From: Martinezella lusitana
GTDB taxonomy: Bacteria; Pseudomonadota; Alphaproteobacteria; Rhizobiales; Rhizobiaceae
DNA: 64,000 nt
Reading direction: 5' to 3'
NCBI RefSeq assembly: GCF_010668395.1
Contig: NZ_WUEY01000005.1
Coordinates: 418,355-482,354 of the forward strand
Position numbers and translations under genes: made by a program. Position 1 is the first letter of the stretch; each line of letters opens with the position of its first letter. This document shows, in pieces, positions 55,174-64,000 of the stretch. The notes beneath the pieces were generated by a model that saw only the letters and a program-made list of their open reading frames with translations, had not been told where the DNA came from and searched no databases.

Positions 55174-56559
55174 GTGGTGACTGACATTGACAATGACGTG
55201 CCGGCAAAAGTGCCGGCACGAGGCATCTGGGGCTGGATGTTCTTCGACTGGGCGGCGCAACCGTTCTTCACCGTCGTCACCACCTTCATTTTCGGCCCCT
55301 ATTTCGTCGCACGGCTGACGGCAGATCCCGTCTCCGCCCAGACGACTTGGAGCAACATGGCGACGATCTCCTCGGTGATCATCGCCATCCTCTCCCCGGT
55401 GCTCGGCTCGATCGCCGATCAATCCGGCGCCCGCAAGCCATGGATCGCCTTCTTCGCCGTTATCAAGATCGCCAGCCTCTTCTGCCTCTGGGGCGCGGCA
55501 CCGGGATCGCCGGTCATCTATCCGGTGATCTTCATGATCCTCGCGTCGATCTCCGCCGAGTTCTCGATCGTCTTCAACGATTCGATGATGCCGAGACTGG
55601 TGGGCAAGGACGATGTCGGCAGGCTGTCGAACACCGCCTGGGGGCTCGGCTATCTCGGCGGCATGATCGTCCTCATCACCGTCGTGGCGCTGCTCGCCGG
55701 CAATCCGCAGACCGGCAGGACCATCCTCGGCCTGACGCCGCTCTTCGGCCTCGACGCGACGCTCGGCGAGGATGCGCGCATCACCGGGCCGATTTCCGCC
55801 GTCTGGTACTTCCTCTTCATTCTGCCGATGTTCCTCTTCACGCCCGATGCCGCGCGCGGCCTGCCGCTGCGCGCCGCAGTTCGCTCCGGCCTGCGTGAAC
55901 TCTCGTCGACCCTGCGAGAGCTGAAGCGCCGGCGTGGCATCAGCTTCTTCCTCATCGCCCGCATGATCTATCAGGATGGCGTCAACGGACTGCTGATCCT
56001 TGGCGGCACCTTCGCAGCCGGCATGTTCGGCTGGGCGACGATCGAGATCGGCATTTATGGCATCATCCTCAATGTCATCGCCATTTTCGGCTGCTTTGCC
56101 GCCGGCTATGTCGACCGCTGGCTAGGCTCGAAAACGACTGTCGTCATCAGCCTGACACTGCTGCTGGTCGCCACTTTCGGTATTATCTCCACAGGCCCCG
56201 GCTTCACGCTCTTCGGCCTGGTTCCGCTCTCGACGGCCAGTTCCGGCGGCCTGTTCGGCACGGCGGCGGAAAAGGCCTATATCGGCTATGGCCTGCTGAT
56301 CGGCATCGCTTTCGGGCCGGTGCAGGCCTCCTCGCGCTCCTATCTCGCCCGCAGCGTCAGCCTCTCGGAAGCGGGACGCTACTTCGGCATCTATGCACTG
56401 TCAGGCCGCGCCACCAGCTTCATGGCGACGCTGTTCTTCTCGCTGGTGACCTATTGGAGCGGCTCAGCCCGCCTCGGCATGGCGACGCTCGTCATCTTCC
56501 TTGCCGGCGGCCTGCTGCTTCTGCTGCCCACACCTTATCCGGCCGACAAGACGAGGTAG
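55174..56559 (+). CDS. MFS transporter, UMF1 (Atg22-like) family
   Basis: A 461-residue membrane protein with about twelve helices. The start RGIWGWMFFDWAAQPFFTVV, GSIADQSGARKPWIAFFAV, SNTAWGLGYLGGMIVLITVV and LARSVSLSEAGRYFGIYALS are typical of bacterial UMF1/Atg22-like permeases, presumed to export amino acids or similar metabolites. It starts with GTG at 55174 (or 55177), 52 bases after the gdh stop. A short sequence before the start resembles its own beginning (see findings). Function is a family guess. Confidence 0.88.
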   Translation: MVTDIDNDVPAKVPARGIWGWMFFDWAAQPFFTVVTTFIFGPYFVARLTADPVSAQTTWSNMATISSVIIAILSPVLGSIADQSGARKPWIAFFAVIKIASLFCLWGAAPGSPVIYPVIFMILASISAEFSIVFNDSMMPRLVGKDDVGRLSNTAWGLGYLGGMIVLITVVALLAGNPQTGRTILGLTPLFGLDATLGEDARITGPISAVWYFLFILPMFLFTPDAARGLPLRAAVRSGLRELSSTLRELKRRRGISFFLIARMIYQDGVNGLLILGGTFAAGMFGWATIEIGIYGIILNVIAIFGCFAAGYVDRWLGSKTTVVISLTLLLVATFGIISTGPGFTLFGLVPLSTASSGGLFGTAAEKAYIGYGLLIGIAFGPVQASSRSYLARSVSLSEAGRYFGIYALSGRATSFMATLFFSLVTYWSGSARLGMATLVIFLAGGLLLLLPTPYPADKTR

Positions 56560-56595
56560 GGATATCTCCTTATCTTAATAGGGATATGCTCATCT

Positions 56596-56618
56596 CCTTC
56601 TCCCCAGCGGGGAGAAGG
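56596..56618. repeat. Hairpin of a rhizobial intergenic repeat
   Basis: CCTTCTCCCC (56596-56605) and GGGGAGAAGG (56609-56618) form a perfect 10-bp hairpin, followed by GCCCAAAGAGGGCGGATGAG to about 56640. This element, often written CTCATCC...TTCTCCCCAGCGGGGAGAAGG, is frequent in Rhizobium intergenic DNA. It follows the MFS gene and could serve as its terminator. Confidence 0.75.
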
Positions 56619-56668
56619 TGCCCAAAGAGGGCGGATGAGGGGGTCGCGCCGCGCATTCGGACCAACCT

Positions 56669-56687
56669 ATATCGTTGCGAACGATAT
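56669..56687. repeat. Perfect palindrome between two repeats
   Basis: ATATCGTT (56669-56676), GCG, AACGATAT (56680-56687). It sits midway between the two inverted rhizobial repeat elements in a gap between convergent genes. Confidence 0.6.
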
Positions 56688-56702
56688 GCAGACTCCCGGT
56701 AA

Positions 56703-56754
56703 TGCCCCCTCACCCGGCGCTGTTGCGCCACCCTCTCCCCGATGGGGCGAGGGC
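56703..56754. repeat. Second, inverted rhizobial repeat element
   Basis: GCCCCCTCACCC...GCGCCACCCTCTCCCCGATGGGGCGAGGGC: a divergent, inverted partner of the element at 56596-56640. The CTCTCCCC/GGGGCGAG arms can pair. It ends 7 bases before the purH stop. Confidence 0.65.
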
Positions 56755-56761
56755 AAAGTCA

Positions 56762-58378
56762 TCAATGGCGGAAATGGCGGATGCCGGTGAAGACCATCGC
56801 GACATTGTGCTCGTTCGCAGCGTCGATGACTTCCTGGTCGCGCATGGAGCCGCCCGGCTGGATGACGGCTGTGGCGCCGGCGGCAATCGCCGACAGCAGG
56901 CCGTCGGCAAACGGCAGGAAGGCTTCGGAGGCAACGGCGGAACCGCGCGTCAGCGGCTCGGCAAGCCCCATGGCCTTGGCGGCTTCCTCGGCCTTGATGG
57001 CAGCGATGCGAGCGGAATCGACGCGACTCATCTGGCCCGCGCCGATGCCGGCCGTCTGGCCATCCTTGGCGTAGACGACGGCGTTCGACTTCACATGCTT
57101 GGCGACGCGGAAGGCGAACTTCATGTCCTCCAGCTCCTGTGCCGTCGGCGCGCGCTTGGTGACGACCTTGAGCTCCATGTCTTCGACCAGTGCGTTGTCG
57201 CGGTTCTGCACCAGCAGGCCGCCGGAGACGGTCTTGGCGGTCAGGCCGGGCGCGCGCGGATCGGGCAGGGCGCCGACCGAGAGCAGGCGGAGGTTCGGCT
57301 TGCGGGCGATGATTGCCTTGGCTTCCTCGCTGACCTCGGGCGCGATGATGACCTCGGTGAAGAGCTTGACGATCTCCTCCGCCGTTGCCGCGTCGAGCAG
57401 GCTGTTGAGCGCGATGATGCCGCCGAAGGCCGAGGTAGAATCGCAGGCAAGAGCGCGCTTGTAGGCTTCCACGAGGCTCGGGCCGGTGGCGACGCCACAG
57501 GGATTGGCATGCTTGATGATCGCGCAGGCCGGCCCCTTTTCCGGCAGGAACTCGGCAACGAGCTCATAGGCCGCGTCGGTGTCGTTGATGTTGTTGTAGG
57601 AAAGCTGCTTGCCCTGCAGCAGCGTCGCCGTGGAAACGCCGGGGCGGTTCTCGCCTGTCACGTAGAAGGCGGCCTTCTGGTGCGGGTTTTCGCCGTAGCG
57701 CATTTCCTCGCGCAGAACCCCGCCGATGACGCGGTGGCGCGGCGTGGCGATATCGAGCGCCTCGGCAAACCAGTTGGAGATCATCGCGTCATAGGCGGCG
57801 GTGCGGGCGAAAGCCTTGGCGGCCATGCGCTGACGGAAGGCATAGGCCGTCTGGCCGGCATCGGCGGAAAGCTGCTCCAGCAGTTCCGGATAGTCGGCGG
57901 GATCGGTCAGGATCGACACATAGGCGTGGTTCTTCGCCGAAGCGCGGATCATCGCCGGGCCGCCGATGTCGATGTTTTCGACCGTCGTCGGATAATCGCC
58001 GCCTGCCTTGCGGACGTCCTCGAAGGGATAGAGATTGATGACGACGAGATCGATGCCCTCGATGCCGTGCTCCTTCATCGCAGCCTGGTGCTCGGCATCG
58101 TCACGGATGGCGAGCAGGCCGCCATGCACCTTCGGATGCAGCGTCTTGACGCGACCGTCCATGATCTCCGGAAAATTCGTCACCTCCGACACGTCGGTCA
58201 CGGCAAGGCCGGCCGCGGCGATCGTCTTGTGCGTGCCGCCGGTCGACAGGAGGCGCACACCCTGCGCGCTGAGGGCGCGTGCCAGCTCGACGATGCCGGT
58301 CTTATCGGAAACGGACAGAAGCGCGGTCTTCACCTTCACTTTGTCAGGAGCAGGGATTTTCTTGGAAACGACGGCCAT
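56762..58378 (-). CDS. purH: AICAR transformylase/IMP cyclohydrolase
   Basis: A 538-residue bifunctional enzyme for the last two steps of IMP synthesis. The N-terminal MGS-like cyclohydrolase domain (about 14-200) has [20 protein letters not shown] and [15 protein letters not shown]; the transformylase domain (about 210-538) has [27 protein letters not shown], and the end [20 protein letters not shown]. The ATG at 58378 has AGAAAG directly upstream. Its 5' leader contains a rhizobial palindrome at 58396-58442. Confidence 0.97.
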   Translation of the reverse strand: MAVVSKKIPAPDKVKVKTALLSVSDKTGIVELARALSAQGVRLLSTGGTHKTIAAAGLAVTDVSEVTNFPEIMDGRVKTLHPKVHGGLLAIRDDAEHQAAMKEHGIEGIDLVVINLYPFEDVRKAGGDYPTTVENIDIGGPAMIRASAKNHAYVSILTDPADYPELLEQLSADAGQTAYAFRQRMAAKAFARTAAYDAMISNWFAEALDIATPRHRVIGGVLREEMRYGENPHQKAAFYVTGENRPGVSTATLLQGKQLSYNNINDTDAAYELVAEFLPEKGPACAIIKHANPCGVATGPSLVEAYKRALACDSTSAFGGIIALNSLLDAATAEEIVKLFTEVIIAPEVSEEAKAIIARKPNLRLLSVGALPDPRAPGLTAKTVSGGLLVQNRDNALVEDMELKVVTKRAPTAQELEDMKFAFRVAKHVKSNAVVYAKDGQTAGIGAGQMSRVDSARIAAIKAEEAAKAMGLAEPLTRGSAVASEAFLPFADGLLSAIAAGATAVIQPGGSMRDQEVIDAANEHNVAMVFTGIRHFRH

Positions 58379-58395
58379 GGGCTTTCTCCGATCTA

Positions 58396-58442
58396 GAGCA
58401 ATTCCAGGACAGGTATACGGCGGTTTTCCGTCCGGAATTGCG
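58396..58442. repeat. Rhizobial palindrome in the purH leader
   Basis: GAGCAATTCCAGGAC...GGCGGTTTTCCGTCCGGAATTGCG, third copy of the GCGGTTTTCCGTCC type (others at 24637 and 48371). Arms GCAATTCC and GGAATTGC are perfect. The end is 18 bases from the purH start codon, so it is very likely transcribed as part of the leader. Confidence 0.75.
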
Positions 58443-58551
58443 CGATAACAAAAAACAGAGCGCACCCGCTCTGGCATGAGGAGACGAGATGTCCGGCGGA
58501 AATGGCGCGGGACGATAATGCCGCCCCGTTAGCATAGCTGACGCGCTTAGC

Positions 58552-60255
58552 CTATGGCCGATAGGATAAAAACCAGCGGATTTCCGGCTTTTCGGTGATC
58601 CGGAAAACGATCTCGAGCTGATCGGAAGAGCGCATGCCCGAGGGATCGGCAAAGAATATATCTTCCGCCACCAGCACCTCGTTGCCCGGCGAGGAGAACA
58701 CCCAGGTCTCCCCATCCGGCGCGATCAGCAGCGCGGCGTCCGTCTCGGTCTGCAGCAGGCTGATGGAGGGGTGGATGTGAAAGCGCGCGGAGGCGACGCC
58801 TTCGCCTCTGGGTGGCTGCTTCCTGCCTTCCGGTACCAAAAACCGGTCGCGGCCGGCGACGATCGTGCCGCTGGCGTTGAGGCTCAGCTCGCGCTCGTGG
58901 ACATAGCCGAAGGCAGGGAGATAGCCGTCATGGGCCGCGCGGACATAATCCCGCCCGTCCTCGGTCTCGGCACGCTCCACGATAATCTTCTTCACCCCGC
59001 CGACCATGATCGGCCCCAGCGATTTCGCCTTGGAAAACTGACAGGACGACGTGTCGTTGAGCGTAACGGTCGAATGCGCCGCGGTCGCCCGCGCGGCCTG
59101 GATGAAGCGATCGCCCGCGAACTCGGGCGAGCCGGAATTGATGATGAAGCGCGTTTTGCCCGACGACATCTCGAAGGAGAGGCAGCCCGCATGCGCCGTG
59201 CGGCTGAGATCGGTGGACGCGGCAGCCCCGACATCCATGATGACGACGGCCTGGCCGGCCGCCAGCCGGTGATATCGGGTGTGCGGCAGCGCCTTGAATG
59301 CCTGTCCCGCAGTCTCGTCATAGCGCAGCACCGACATGAGCTCGTTGGCAAGCGTCGACGTCGCGCCGTTGAACAGCGCCAGGTCGCCGTCCTGATGGCG
59401 GAAGAAGCGCAGCGCCGGATACATGCGGTCAATGCCGGGAATGAGCCGCACCGGCACGTCATGGCCGAGATTGACGTAGGTCTGGCGCAGCGGCAGCAGA
59501 TCGAGCAGCAGCTCCAGCGATGCGCGCGGATTGCGGGAGATATGGCCGCCATCCTGCAGGATCTGCCGGTCGATCTCGCGGTCGAGCGCCTGGCCGGCCC
59601 GCTTCAGCGTCAACGCGCTGCTCGGCATGGCGACCGACGACATGGCAAGCGCGATGCGCACGCGGAACCGGGTGATGCCGTCGGGTGCCGATGCCGCCAT
59701 CCGCCGCAGAAAACGCACATGAAAGACGAGCATCCGCATGAAGCGGCGATAGAATCCGCTGTCCGTGCCATGCAGGAGCACCGGCGAATGCGACAGCAGC
59801 GCGATCAGCCGTTGCGCCGCTATGTCAGGCGACCAGGCGAGACCGTGCAGCCGGCGGCCGTGAACCGCAATCCAGTCGGTGAGGATCGCGCGCGCCATGG
59901 CCGAAGCCTGGTCGCTCTTTTCCGCCCGCAAATGCCGCAGCCAGCGAAAGTTATGCAGCTTGGCGGCAAAGGCCAGCGACGGCAATTCCAGCGAAAAGGG
60001 CGATGCCCCCTGCGTTTCCAGAACACGTCCGGCAAGCAGGATGCGCCCGTTCAGAAGCTCTTCGACGAAAAAGGGATCGACGCTGCGCAGATCGGTCGGC
60101 GCCACGATCAGGCGTTCCGGCACACGCAACGTGTGGCGGGTGAGACGCAATCGCGTCAACGCCGCGCGGCGCGACATCCGCCGCCATGCTTCCCGCATGT
60201 ATGAACTCACTAAACCCTGCCGCAGATCTGCATATTTGCTTCTGCTTACTCTCAT
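58552..60255 (-). CDS. Heparinase II/III-like family protein
   Basis: A 567-residue protein with the layout of rhizobial heparinase II/III-like proteins: an alpha/alpha toroid N-terminal half (about 30-300; NFRWLRHLRAEKSDQASAMA, WSPDIAAQRLIALLSHSPVL) and a beta-sandwich C-terminal half (about 320-567; FEMSSGKTRFIINSGSPEFA, AAHSTVTLNDTSSCQFSKAK). The AHST(V/L)xxxxxSS(C/S) motif with His and the early NFRWLRHL are conserved in the family. Polysaccharide lysis has not been shown for this group. It lies between purH and rsmB, a conserved order in Rhizobiales. No signal peptide is evident. Confidence 0.87.
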   Translation of the reverse strand: MRVSRSKYADLRQGLVSSYMREAWRRMSRRAALTRLRLTRHTLRVPERLIVAPTDLRSVDPFFVEELLNGRILLAGRVLETQGASPFSLELPSLAFAAKLHNFRWLRHLRAEKSDQASAMARAILTDWIAVHGRRLHGLAWSPDIAAQRLIALLSHSPVLLHGTDSGFYRRFMRMLVFHVRFLRRMAASAPDGITRFRVRIALAMSSVAMPSSALTLKRAGQALDREIDRQILQDGGHISRNPRASLELLLDLLPLRQTYVNLGHDVPVRLIPGIDRMYPALRFFRHQDGDLALFNGATSTLANELMSVLRYDETAGQAFKALPHTRYHRLAAGQAVVIMDVGAAASTDLSRTAHAGCLSFEMSSGKTRFIINSGSPEFAGDRFIQAARATAAHSTVTLNDTSSCQFSKAKSLGPIMVGGVKKIIVERAETEDGRDYVRAAHDGYLPAFGYVHERELSLNASGTIVAGRDRFLVPEGRKQPPRGEGVASARFHIHPSISLLQTETDAALLIAPDGETWVFSSPGNEVLVAEDIFFADPSGMRSSDQLEIVFRITEKPEIRWFLSYRP

Positions 60256-60346
60256 TATCCGTGGTTAAAAAGAGGTTACAAATATACCAATTAAGGACAT
60301 GTTTGCAGGTTTTTAACCGTTCGATGCGTGAGAAACCCGGATGCCG

Positions 60347-61756
60347 CTAACGCGCACGCCGAAGTACGACGGCAAAAAAGCCGTCGAGCCCTGAGGCAAA
60401 GCCATCGGAAAGCGGCAGCATGTCCGGCGTGGTGCGGAAGGCGCCAAGCGGCGAAATCGCCGCTTCCAGGCCCGGCCAATCGGCCGCTGCGATCGGAACG
60501 CGTTCGGCATTGTCCGTATCGGCGAGCAGGCGCGCGACCAGATCCTCACCCTCTTCGGGATCGAGCGAACAGTTGGAAAACACCACCAGGCCATCCGGCT
60601 TGACCAGCGTCAGGGCATGACGAAGCAGGCGCTCCTGCAGGCCGGCAAGCTTGGCGATATCCTCCGGCCCCTTGGTCCACAGCACGTCGGGATGACGGCG
60701 CGTCGTTCCCGTCGAGGAGCAGGGGGCATCGAGAAGGGCAGCATCGAAGAGTTCCTCGGGCCGATACTTGCTCATATCGGCCACGACGGTCTCTGCCTCC
60801 AGACCGAGGCGCGCGAGATTGGTGGATAGTCTTTTCAGTCGATTGGCGGATTGGTCGAGCGCCGTGACCTTGCCGCCGGCGAGGACGAGCTGCGCCGTCT
60901 TGCCGCCGGGCGCGGCGCAGAGATCGACCACCCGCTTGCCGGCAAGCGAGCCGAACAATTTCGCCGGGATGCTCGCGGCCGCATCCTGCACCCACCACTC
61001 GCCGTCATCGAAGCCTTCAAGCGAGGGAATCGATCCTTCGAAGGAGGCAAGCCGCACGCCACCGGTCGGCAGAACAACGCCATTGAGGCGCTTCGCCCAC
61101 CCATCGGTATCGGATTTTACCGTGAGATCGATCGCGGCCGGCTCCAATTGCGTGTCCGAAATTTTGATCGCCGTCTCCGCGCCATAGGCGGATTCCAGCC
61201 GGGAAAGAAACCAGGCCGGCATGGCGGGCACACCCGCGACCTGCTCCAGAACTGCCTGCTTCTCACGGCCGATACGTCGCAGAATGGCGTTGACCAGCTT
61301 GGCAAAGCGGCGGTTGCGGGGATCGCGGTTGGCCTGCTCGACGGCGAGGTCGACGGCGGAATGATCCGGCACATCGAGGTAGAGTATCTGCGCGGCACCA
61401 ACGACAAGAACATGATGCAGCGCCCGAGCGCCTTCGGGCAAAGGCGAATCGAGCAGCGACGATATCGCCGCCTCGATGCGCGGCAAGTGCCGAAGCGCGC
61501 TGTTGAGGATGGCGCGCACCAGCGCCCGGTCGCTTTCGCTCAGCGCCCTATAGGCAGGGTTGCCGCCTTCCGCATCCAGCATGCCGTCGAGCGGCGTCTT
61601 GCGATCGATGACCGCGGCCAGGATCTTCGTCGCGGCGGCGCGCGCCGCAAAACCGGGCTTGGAAGACGCCGAATCATGCCGCCGAGGCTCGGCCGGCCCT
61701 TTGCCCGATCGTCTTCCATCCTTGTTGAACGTTTTGTTTTTATTGTCAGAACTCAA
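60347..61756 (-). CDS. rsmB: 16S rRNA cytosine-C5 methyltransferase RsmB-type
   Basis: A 469-residue protein with an NusB-like N-terminal domain (about 33-165) and a RsmB/Nol1/Nop2 methyltransferase domain (about 200-465): SAM loop [29 protein letters not shown] with the catalytic Cys, and [15 protein letters not shown] with the second Cys. It may methylate C967 of 16S rRNA as in E. coli. The N-terminal 30 residues are Lys/Arg-rich. The ATG overlaps the end of htpX in ATGA, so the two are coupled. Confidence 0.93.
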   Translation of the reverse strand: MSSDNKNKTFNKDGRRSGKGPAEPRRHDSASSKPGFAARAAATKILAAVIDRKTPLDGMLDAEGGNPAYRALSESDRALVRAILNSALRHLPRIEAAISSLLDSPLPEGARALHHVLVVGAAQILYLDVPDHSAVDLAVEQANRDPRNRRFAKLVNAILRRIGREKQAVLEQVAGVPAMPAWFLSRLESAYGAETAIKISDTQLEPAAIDLTVKSDTDGWAKRLNGVVLPTGGVRLASFEGSIPSLEGFDDGEWWVQDAAASIPAKLFGSLAGKRVVDLCAAPGGKTAQLVLAGGKVTALDQSANRLKRLSTNLARLGLEAETVVADMSKYRPEELFDAALLDAPCSSTGTTRRHPDVLWTKGPEDIAKLAGLQERLLRHALTLVKPDGLVVFSNCSLDPEEGEDLVARLLADTDNAERVPIAAADWPGLEAAISPLGAFRTTPDMLPLSDGFASGLDGFFAVVLRRAR

Positions 61757-62739
61757 GACCAGGGTCCCTTCGGCGGTTGCGAACCACCGCGACCCGTATT
61801 CGGCACGGAGCGCGATTTTCGCTCCGGATTAGCAGTCAAGACCGGTCCCGTCGAGCCAAAGCCCGAAGATGGGGCTGCAGACGAGGCACTGCCGCCGCCG
61901 TAACGGGCCATTTCATGCAGCGCGGCGATACGATTTTCCGTGTTCGGATGGGTGGAAAACAGGTTGTCCATGCGCTCGCCCGAGAGCGGATTGATGATGA
62001 ACATGTGCGCCGTCGCCGGATGGCCTTCGGCCTCCTCATTCGGAATATGCGCGGCGCCACGGGCAATCTTGCCGAGTGCGGAGGCGAGCGACAGCGGATT
62101 GCCGCAAATCTCGGCGCCGCGACGGTCGGCTGAATATTCGCGCGTGCGGCTGATCGCCATCTGCACCAGCATTGCAGCCAGAGGGGCGACGATCATCGCC
62201 AGCAGAACGCCGATCATGCCGAGCGGATTGTTGTTGTCGCGGCGGCCGCCGAAGAAGAAGGCGAAATTGCCGAGCATGGAAATGGCGCCGGCAAGCGTCG
62301 CCGTGATCGTCATGGTCAGCGTGTCGCGGTTCTGCACATGCGCAAGCTCATGCGCCATCACGCCGGCCACTTCGTCCGGTGTCAGCGCGTGCAGAAGACC
62401 GGTGGAAGCGGCAACGGCGGCGTTTTCCGGATTGCGGCCGGTGGCGAAGGCATTCGGCTGCGGGCTGTCGTAGAGGTAGACCTTCGGCATCGGCAGGCCG
62501 GCATTGCGGGCGAGATCGCGGACGATCCGGTAGAATTCCGGCGCGCTGCGCTCGTCCACCTCCTGCGCATTGTAGGTGGAGAGCACCATGCGGTCGGAAT
62601 TCCAGTAGGAAAAGAAATTCATGCCCGCGGCGACGACAAATGCGATCAACATGCCGGATTGACCGCCGATCAGATAGCCGACGCCCATGAACAGGGCAGT
62701 CATGAAGGCAAGCAGCATGGCGGTACGCATGAGATTCAT
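61753..62739 (-). CDS. htpX: Membrane protease HtpX
   Basis: A 328-residue M48 zinc metalloprotease of the inner membrane that helps FtsH in membrane protein quality control. Two N-terminal helices ([38 protein letters not shown]), then [15 protein letters not shown] with HExxH and later [16 protein letters not shown] with the third ligand Glu, and two more helices around 145-200. The C-terminal Ser/Gly/Pro-rich tail (about 285-328) is rhizobia-typical. The window shows it divergent from sdhAF4. Confidence 0.95.
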   Translation of the reverse strand: MNLMRTAMLLAFMTALFMGVGYLIGGQSGMLIAFVVAAGMNFFSYWNSDRMVLSTYNAQEVDERSAPEFYRIVRDLARNAGLPMPKVYLYDSPQPNAFATGRNPENAAVAASTGLLHALTPDEVAGVMAHELAHVQNRDTLTMTITATLAGAISMLGNFAFFFGGRRDNNNPLGMIGVLLAMIVAPLAAMLVQMAISRTREYSADRRGAEICGNPLSLASALGKIARGAAHIPNEEAEGHPATAHMFIINPLSGERMDNLFSTHPNTENRIAALHEMARYGGGSASSAAPSSGFGSTGPVLTANPERKSRSVPNTGRGGSQPPKGPWS

Positions 62740-62849
62740 CGACGGGTCTCCAACTCATCTGTCGTCCAAACCTTTTTCTTTGCGGCCGGACGCACTATGA
62801 TTTGGCTATTCCTCCCTTCATTTCAATATTTCGGAGGTCGTGCGAGACC

Positions 62850-63068
62850 ATGCAAACCGCAGATAACGACAATAAAATCGACACCGAAGCCGGCGATACC
62901 GCGCGCAAGCCGCTCTCGCCCGCAGCCAAGCGCGCGCTGGCCGAAGCCGAGGAGCGCCGCCAGGCGCAGGCTCAAGCCGAGCTTCCCCCCGAAATCGGCG
63001 GCCGCGGCGGCGCCGACCCCGCCCGCTTCGGCGACTGGGAGATCAATGGCCGGGCGATCGATTTTTAG
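62850..63068 (+). CDS. DUF1674 / succinate dehydrogenase assembly factor 4-like protein
   Basis: A 72-residue protein with the conserved end EIGGRGGADPARFGDWEINGR: GGRGGxDPxRYGDWExxGxxxDF is the signature of DUF1674/SdhAF4, which binds the flavinated SdhA subunit during assembly of complex II in mitochondria. The N-terminal half is Ala/Lys/Glu-rich and helical. GGAGG lies 13 bases before the ATG, a rather long spacing; GAGACC is nearer. It is followed by the terminator shared with acs. Confidence 0.88.
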   Translation: MQTADNDNKIDTEAGDTARKPLSPAAKRALAEAEERRQAQAQAELPPEIGGRGGADPARFGDWEINGRAIDF

Positions 63069-63159
63069 GATTTAACTAACGGCTGAGGTATCTGATGCCA
63101 AACGCATCTTGGATGCACAGTCCAGAAGAAGTGATAAGCGCTCGAACTTCCGAAGTTCA

Positions 63160-63194
63160 TTTGAAAAGGCGCCGTACCGATCGTACGGCGCCTT
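63160..63194. terminator. Bidirectional terminator between sdhAF4-like gene and acs
   Basis: AAGGCGCCGTAC (63166-63177), loop, GTACGGCGCCTT (63183-63194): a perfect 12-bp stem. Read on the minus strand it is followed by TTTTCAAA, so it mainly ends acs and could also end the plus-strand gene. Confidence 0.88.
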
Positions 63195-63200
63195 GAAACA

Positions 63201-64000
63201 TCAGGCCGCATCCGCCTTGTTCTGCCGGTTGGCGATCAGATCATCCACCACGGCCGGATCGGCGAGCGTCGAGGTATCGCCAAGCGCGCCGAAATCGTCC
63301 TCGGCGATCTTGCGCAGGATACGGCGCATGATCTTGCCCGAGCGGGTTTTCGGCAGGCCGGGGGTGAACTGGATCTTGTCCGGCGAGGCGATCGGGCCGA
63401 TTTCGGTCCGCACATGCTTCACCAGCTCCTGACGCAGCGCATCCGAGCCTTCGAGGCCGACCATCAGCGTCACGTAGCAATAGATGCCCTGACCCTTGAT
63501 CGAGTGCGGATAGCCGACCACGGCCGCTTCCGACACATGCTTGTGCGACACCAGCGCCGATTCCACTTCCGCCGTGCCCAAGCGATGGCCCGAAACGTTG
63601 AGAACATCGTCGACGCGGCCGGTGATCCAGTAATAGCCGTCCTCGTCGCGACGGCAGCCGTCACCGGTGAAATACTTGCCCTTGTAGGTGGAGAAGTATG
63701 TCTGGATGAAGCGCTCGTGGTCGCCGTAGACCGTGCGCATCTGGCCGGGCCAGCTGTCGGCGATCACCAGATTGCCGTCGGCGGCACCTTCCAGCAGGTT
63801 ACCCTCGTTGTCGACCAGCTGCGGCTGCACGCCGAAGAAGGGCAGGGTGGCGGAGCCGGGCTTGAGATCGGTGGCGCCGGGAAGCGGCGTGATCATGTGG
63901 CCGCCGGTTTCCGTCTGCCACCAGGTATCGACGATCGGGCAGCGGCTGTCGCCGACCACCTTGTAGTACCATTCCCAGGCTTCCGGATTGATGGGTTCGC
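63201..64000 (-). CDS. acs: Acetyl-CoA synthetase (3' part only)
   Basis: The frame is open to the right edge, giving about 266 C-terminal residues of an AMP-forming acetate-CoA ligase. [20 protein letters not shown] and [20 protein letters not shown] (acetate pocket Trp), [20 protein letters not shown] (hinge and CoA motif) and [20 protein letters not shown] with the lysine that is acetylated in the family are all clear. Acs activates acetate for the TCA and glyoxylate pathways. The start lies outside the window. Confidence 0.97.
   Translation of the reverse strand, partial: EPINPEAWEWYYKVVGDSRCPIVDTWWQTETGGHMITPLPGATDLKPGSATLPFFGVQPQLVDNEGNLLEGAADGNLVIADSWPGQMRTVYGDHERFIQTYFSTYKGKYFTGDGCRRDEDGYYWITGRVDDVLNVSGHRLGTAEVESALVSHKHVSEAAVVGYPHSIKGQGIYCYVTLMVGLEGSDALRQELVKHVRTEIGPIASPDKIQFTPGLPKTRSGKIMRRILRKIAEDDFGALGDTSTLADPAVVDDLIANRQNKADAA

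Noticed and set aside
53398..55422. 674-codon open frame on the minus strand inside the glutamate dehydrogenase gene
   Set aside because: Antisense shadow rich in Asp, Gly, Arg and His; the plus strand encodes well-known GDH motifs throughout.
56675..58396. 573-codon plus-strand frame opposite purH
   Set aside because: Antisense shadow of purH; composition typical of reverse-strand reading in high-GC DNA.

Overview
This window is about 62-64% G+C and reads as a chromosomal segment of a Rhizobiales alphaproteobacterium, most likely Rhizobium sensu stricto. The evidence is the gene content and order (rplU-rpmA-GNAT-GNAT-obgE-proB-proA-nadD; rsfS-rlmH-envC-ctpA-DUF610-rppH; imuA-imuB-dnaE2; leuD-x-leuB; asd; the 180-kDa-class NAD-glutamate dehydrogenase; purH-heparinase-rsmB-htpX-sdhAF4-acs), a GTTC-N7-GTTC LexA box of alphaproteobacterial type, and several short palindromic repeats typical of rhizobial intergenic DNA.

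Layout. 1-13.2 kb is a mixed accessory zone: a DoxX fragment, a DUF1003 membrane protein, a divergent tetA/tetR pair with two operators, a flavin-reductase-like protein, a DosC-type diguanylate cyclase whose globin domain seems to have lost its haem ligand, a three-gene ABC importer of the ferric/phosphonate type, an HxlR regulator divergent from an alpha/beta hydrolase, a cupin and a small lipoprotein. 13.4-20.2 kb is core: tRNA-Ser(CGA), L21 and L27, two acetyltransferases, obgE, proline synthesis and nadD. 20.2-23.8 kb holds a small RNA with three anti-Shine-Dalgarno hairpins on the minus strand, then modABC and a convergent one-domain modE. 24.2-30.2 kb is core again: ribosome silencing and rRNA methylation, cell-wall hydrolase control (EnvC, CtpA, DUF610) and RppH. 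30.2-37 kb on the minus strand holds bfd-bfr and the SOS mutagenesis operon imuA-imuB-dnaE2. 37-47 kb holds small conserved genes, a CitE-like lyase, leuD, leuB, a PAP2 phosphatase, an ArsR/SDR pair, dps and asd. 47-56.6 kb holds a lytic transglycosylase, carbonic anhydrase, pdxY, the giant GDH and an MFS transporter. 56.8-64 kb, mostly minus strand, holds purH, a heparinase-like protein, rsmB, htpX, sdhAF4 and the 3' part of acs.

How the parts relate. Overlapping ATGA junctions tie together GNAT-GNAT, obgE-proB, modB-modC, imuB-dnaE2 and rsmB-htpX, so each pair is probably cotranscribed. Local regulators sit next to their likely targets: TetR/tetA with paired operators, ModE with a ModE-like box before modA, HxlR with direct repeats before the hydrolase, ArsR with an inverted repeat before the SDR, and LexA before imuA. 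Two near-consensus parS sites, after leuB and after asd, suggest that the window lies in the origin-proximal ParB domain of the chromosome.

No phage, insertion sequence, CRISPR array or recognisable defence system was seen. The strongest leads are the triple anti-SD small RNA, the haem-ligand-less DosC relative, the two parS sites and a 38-codon small ORF with a good ribosome binding site upstream of asd.
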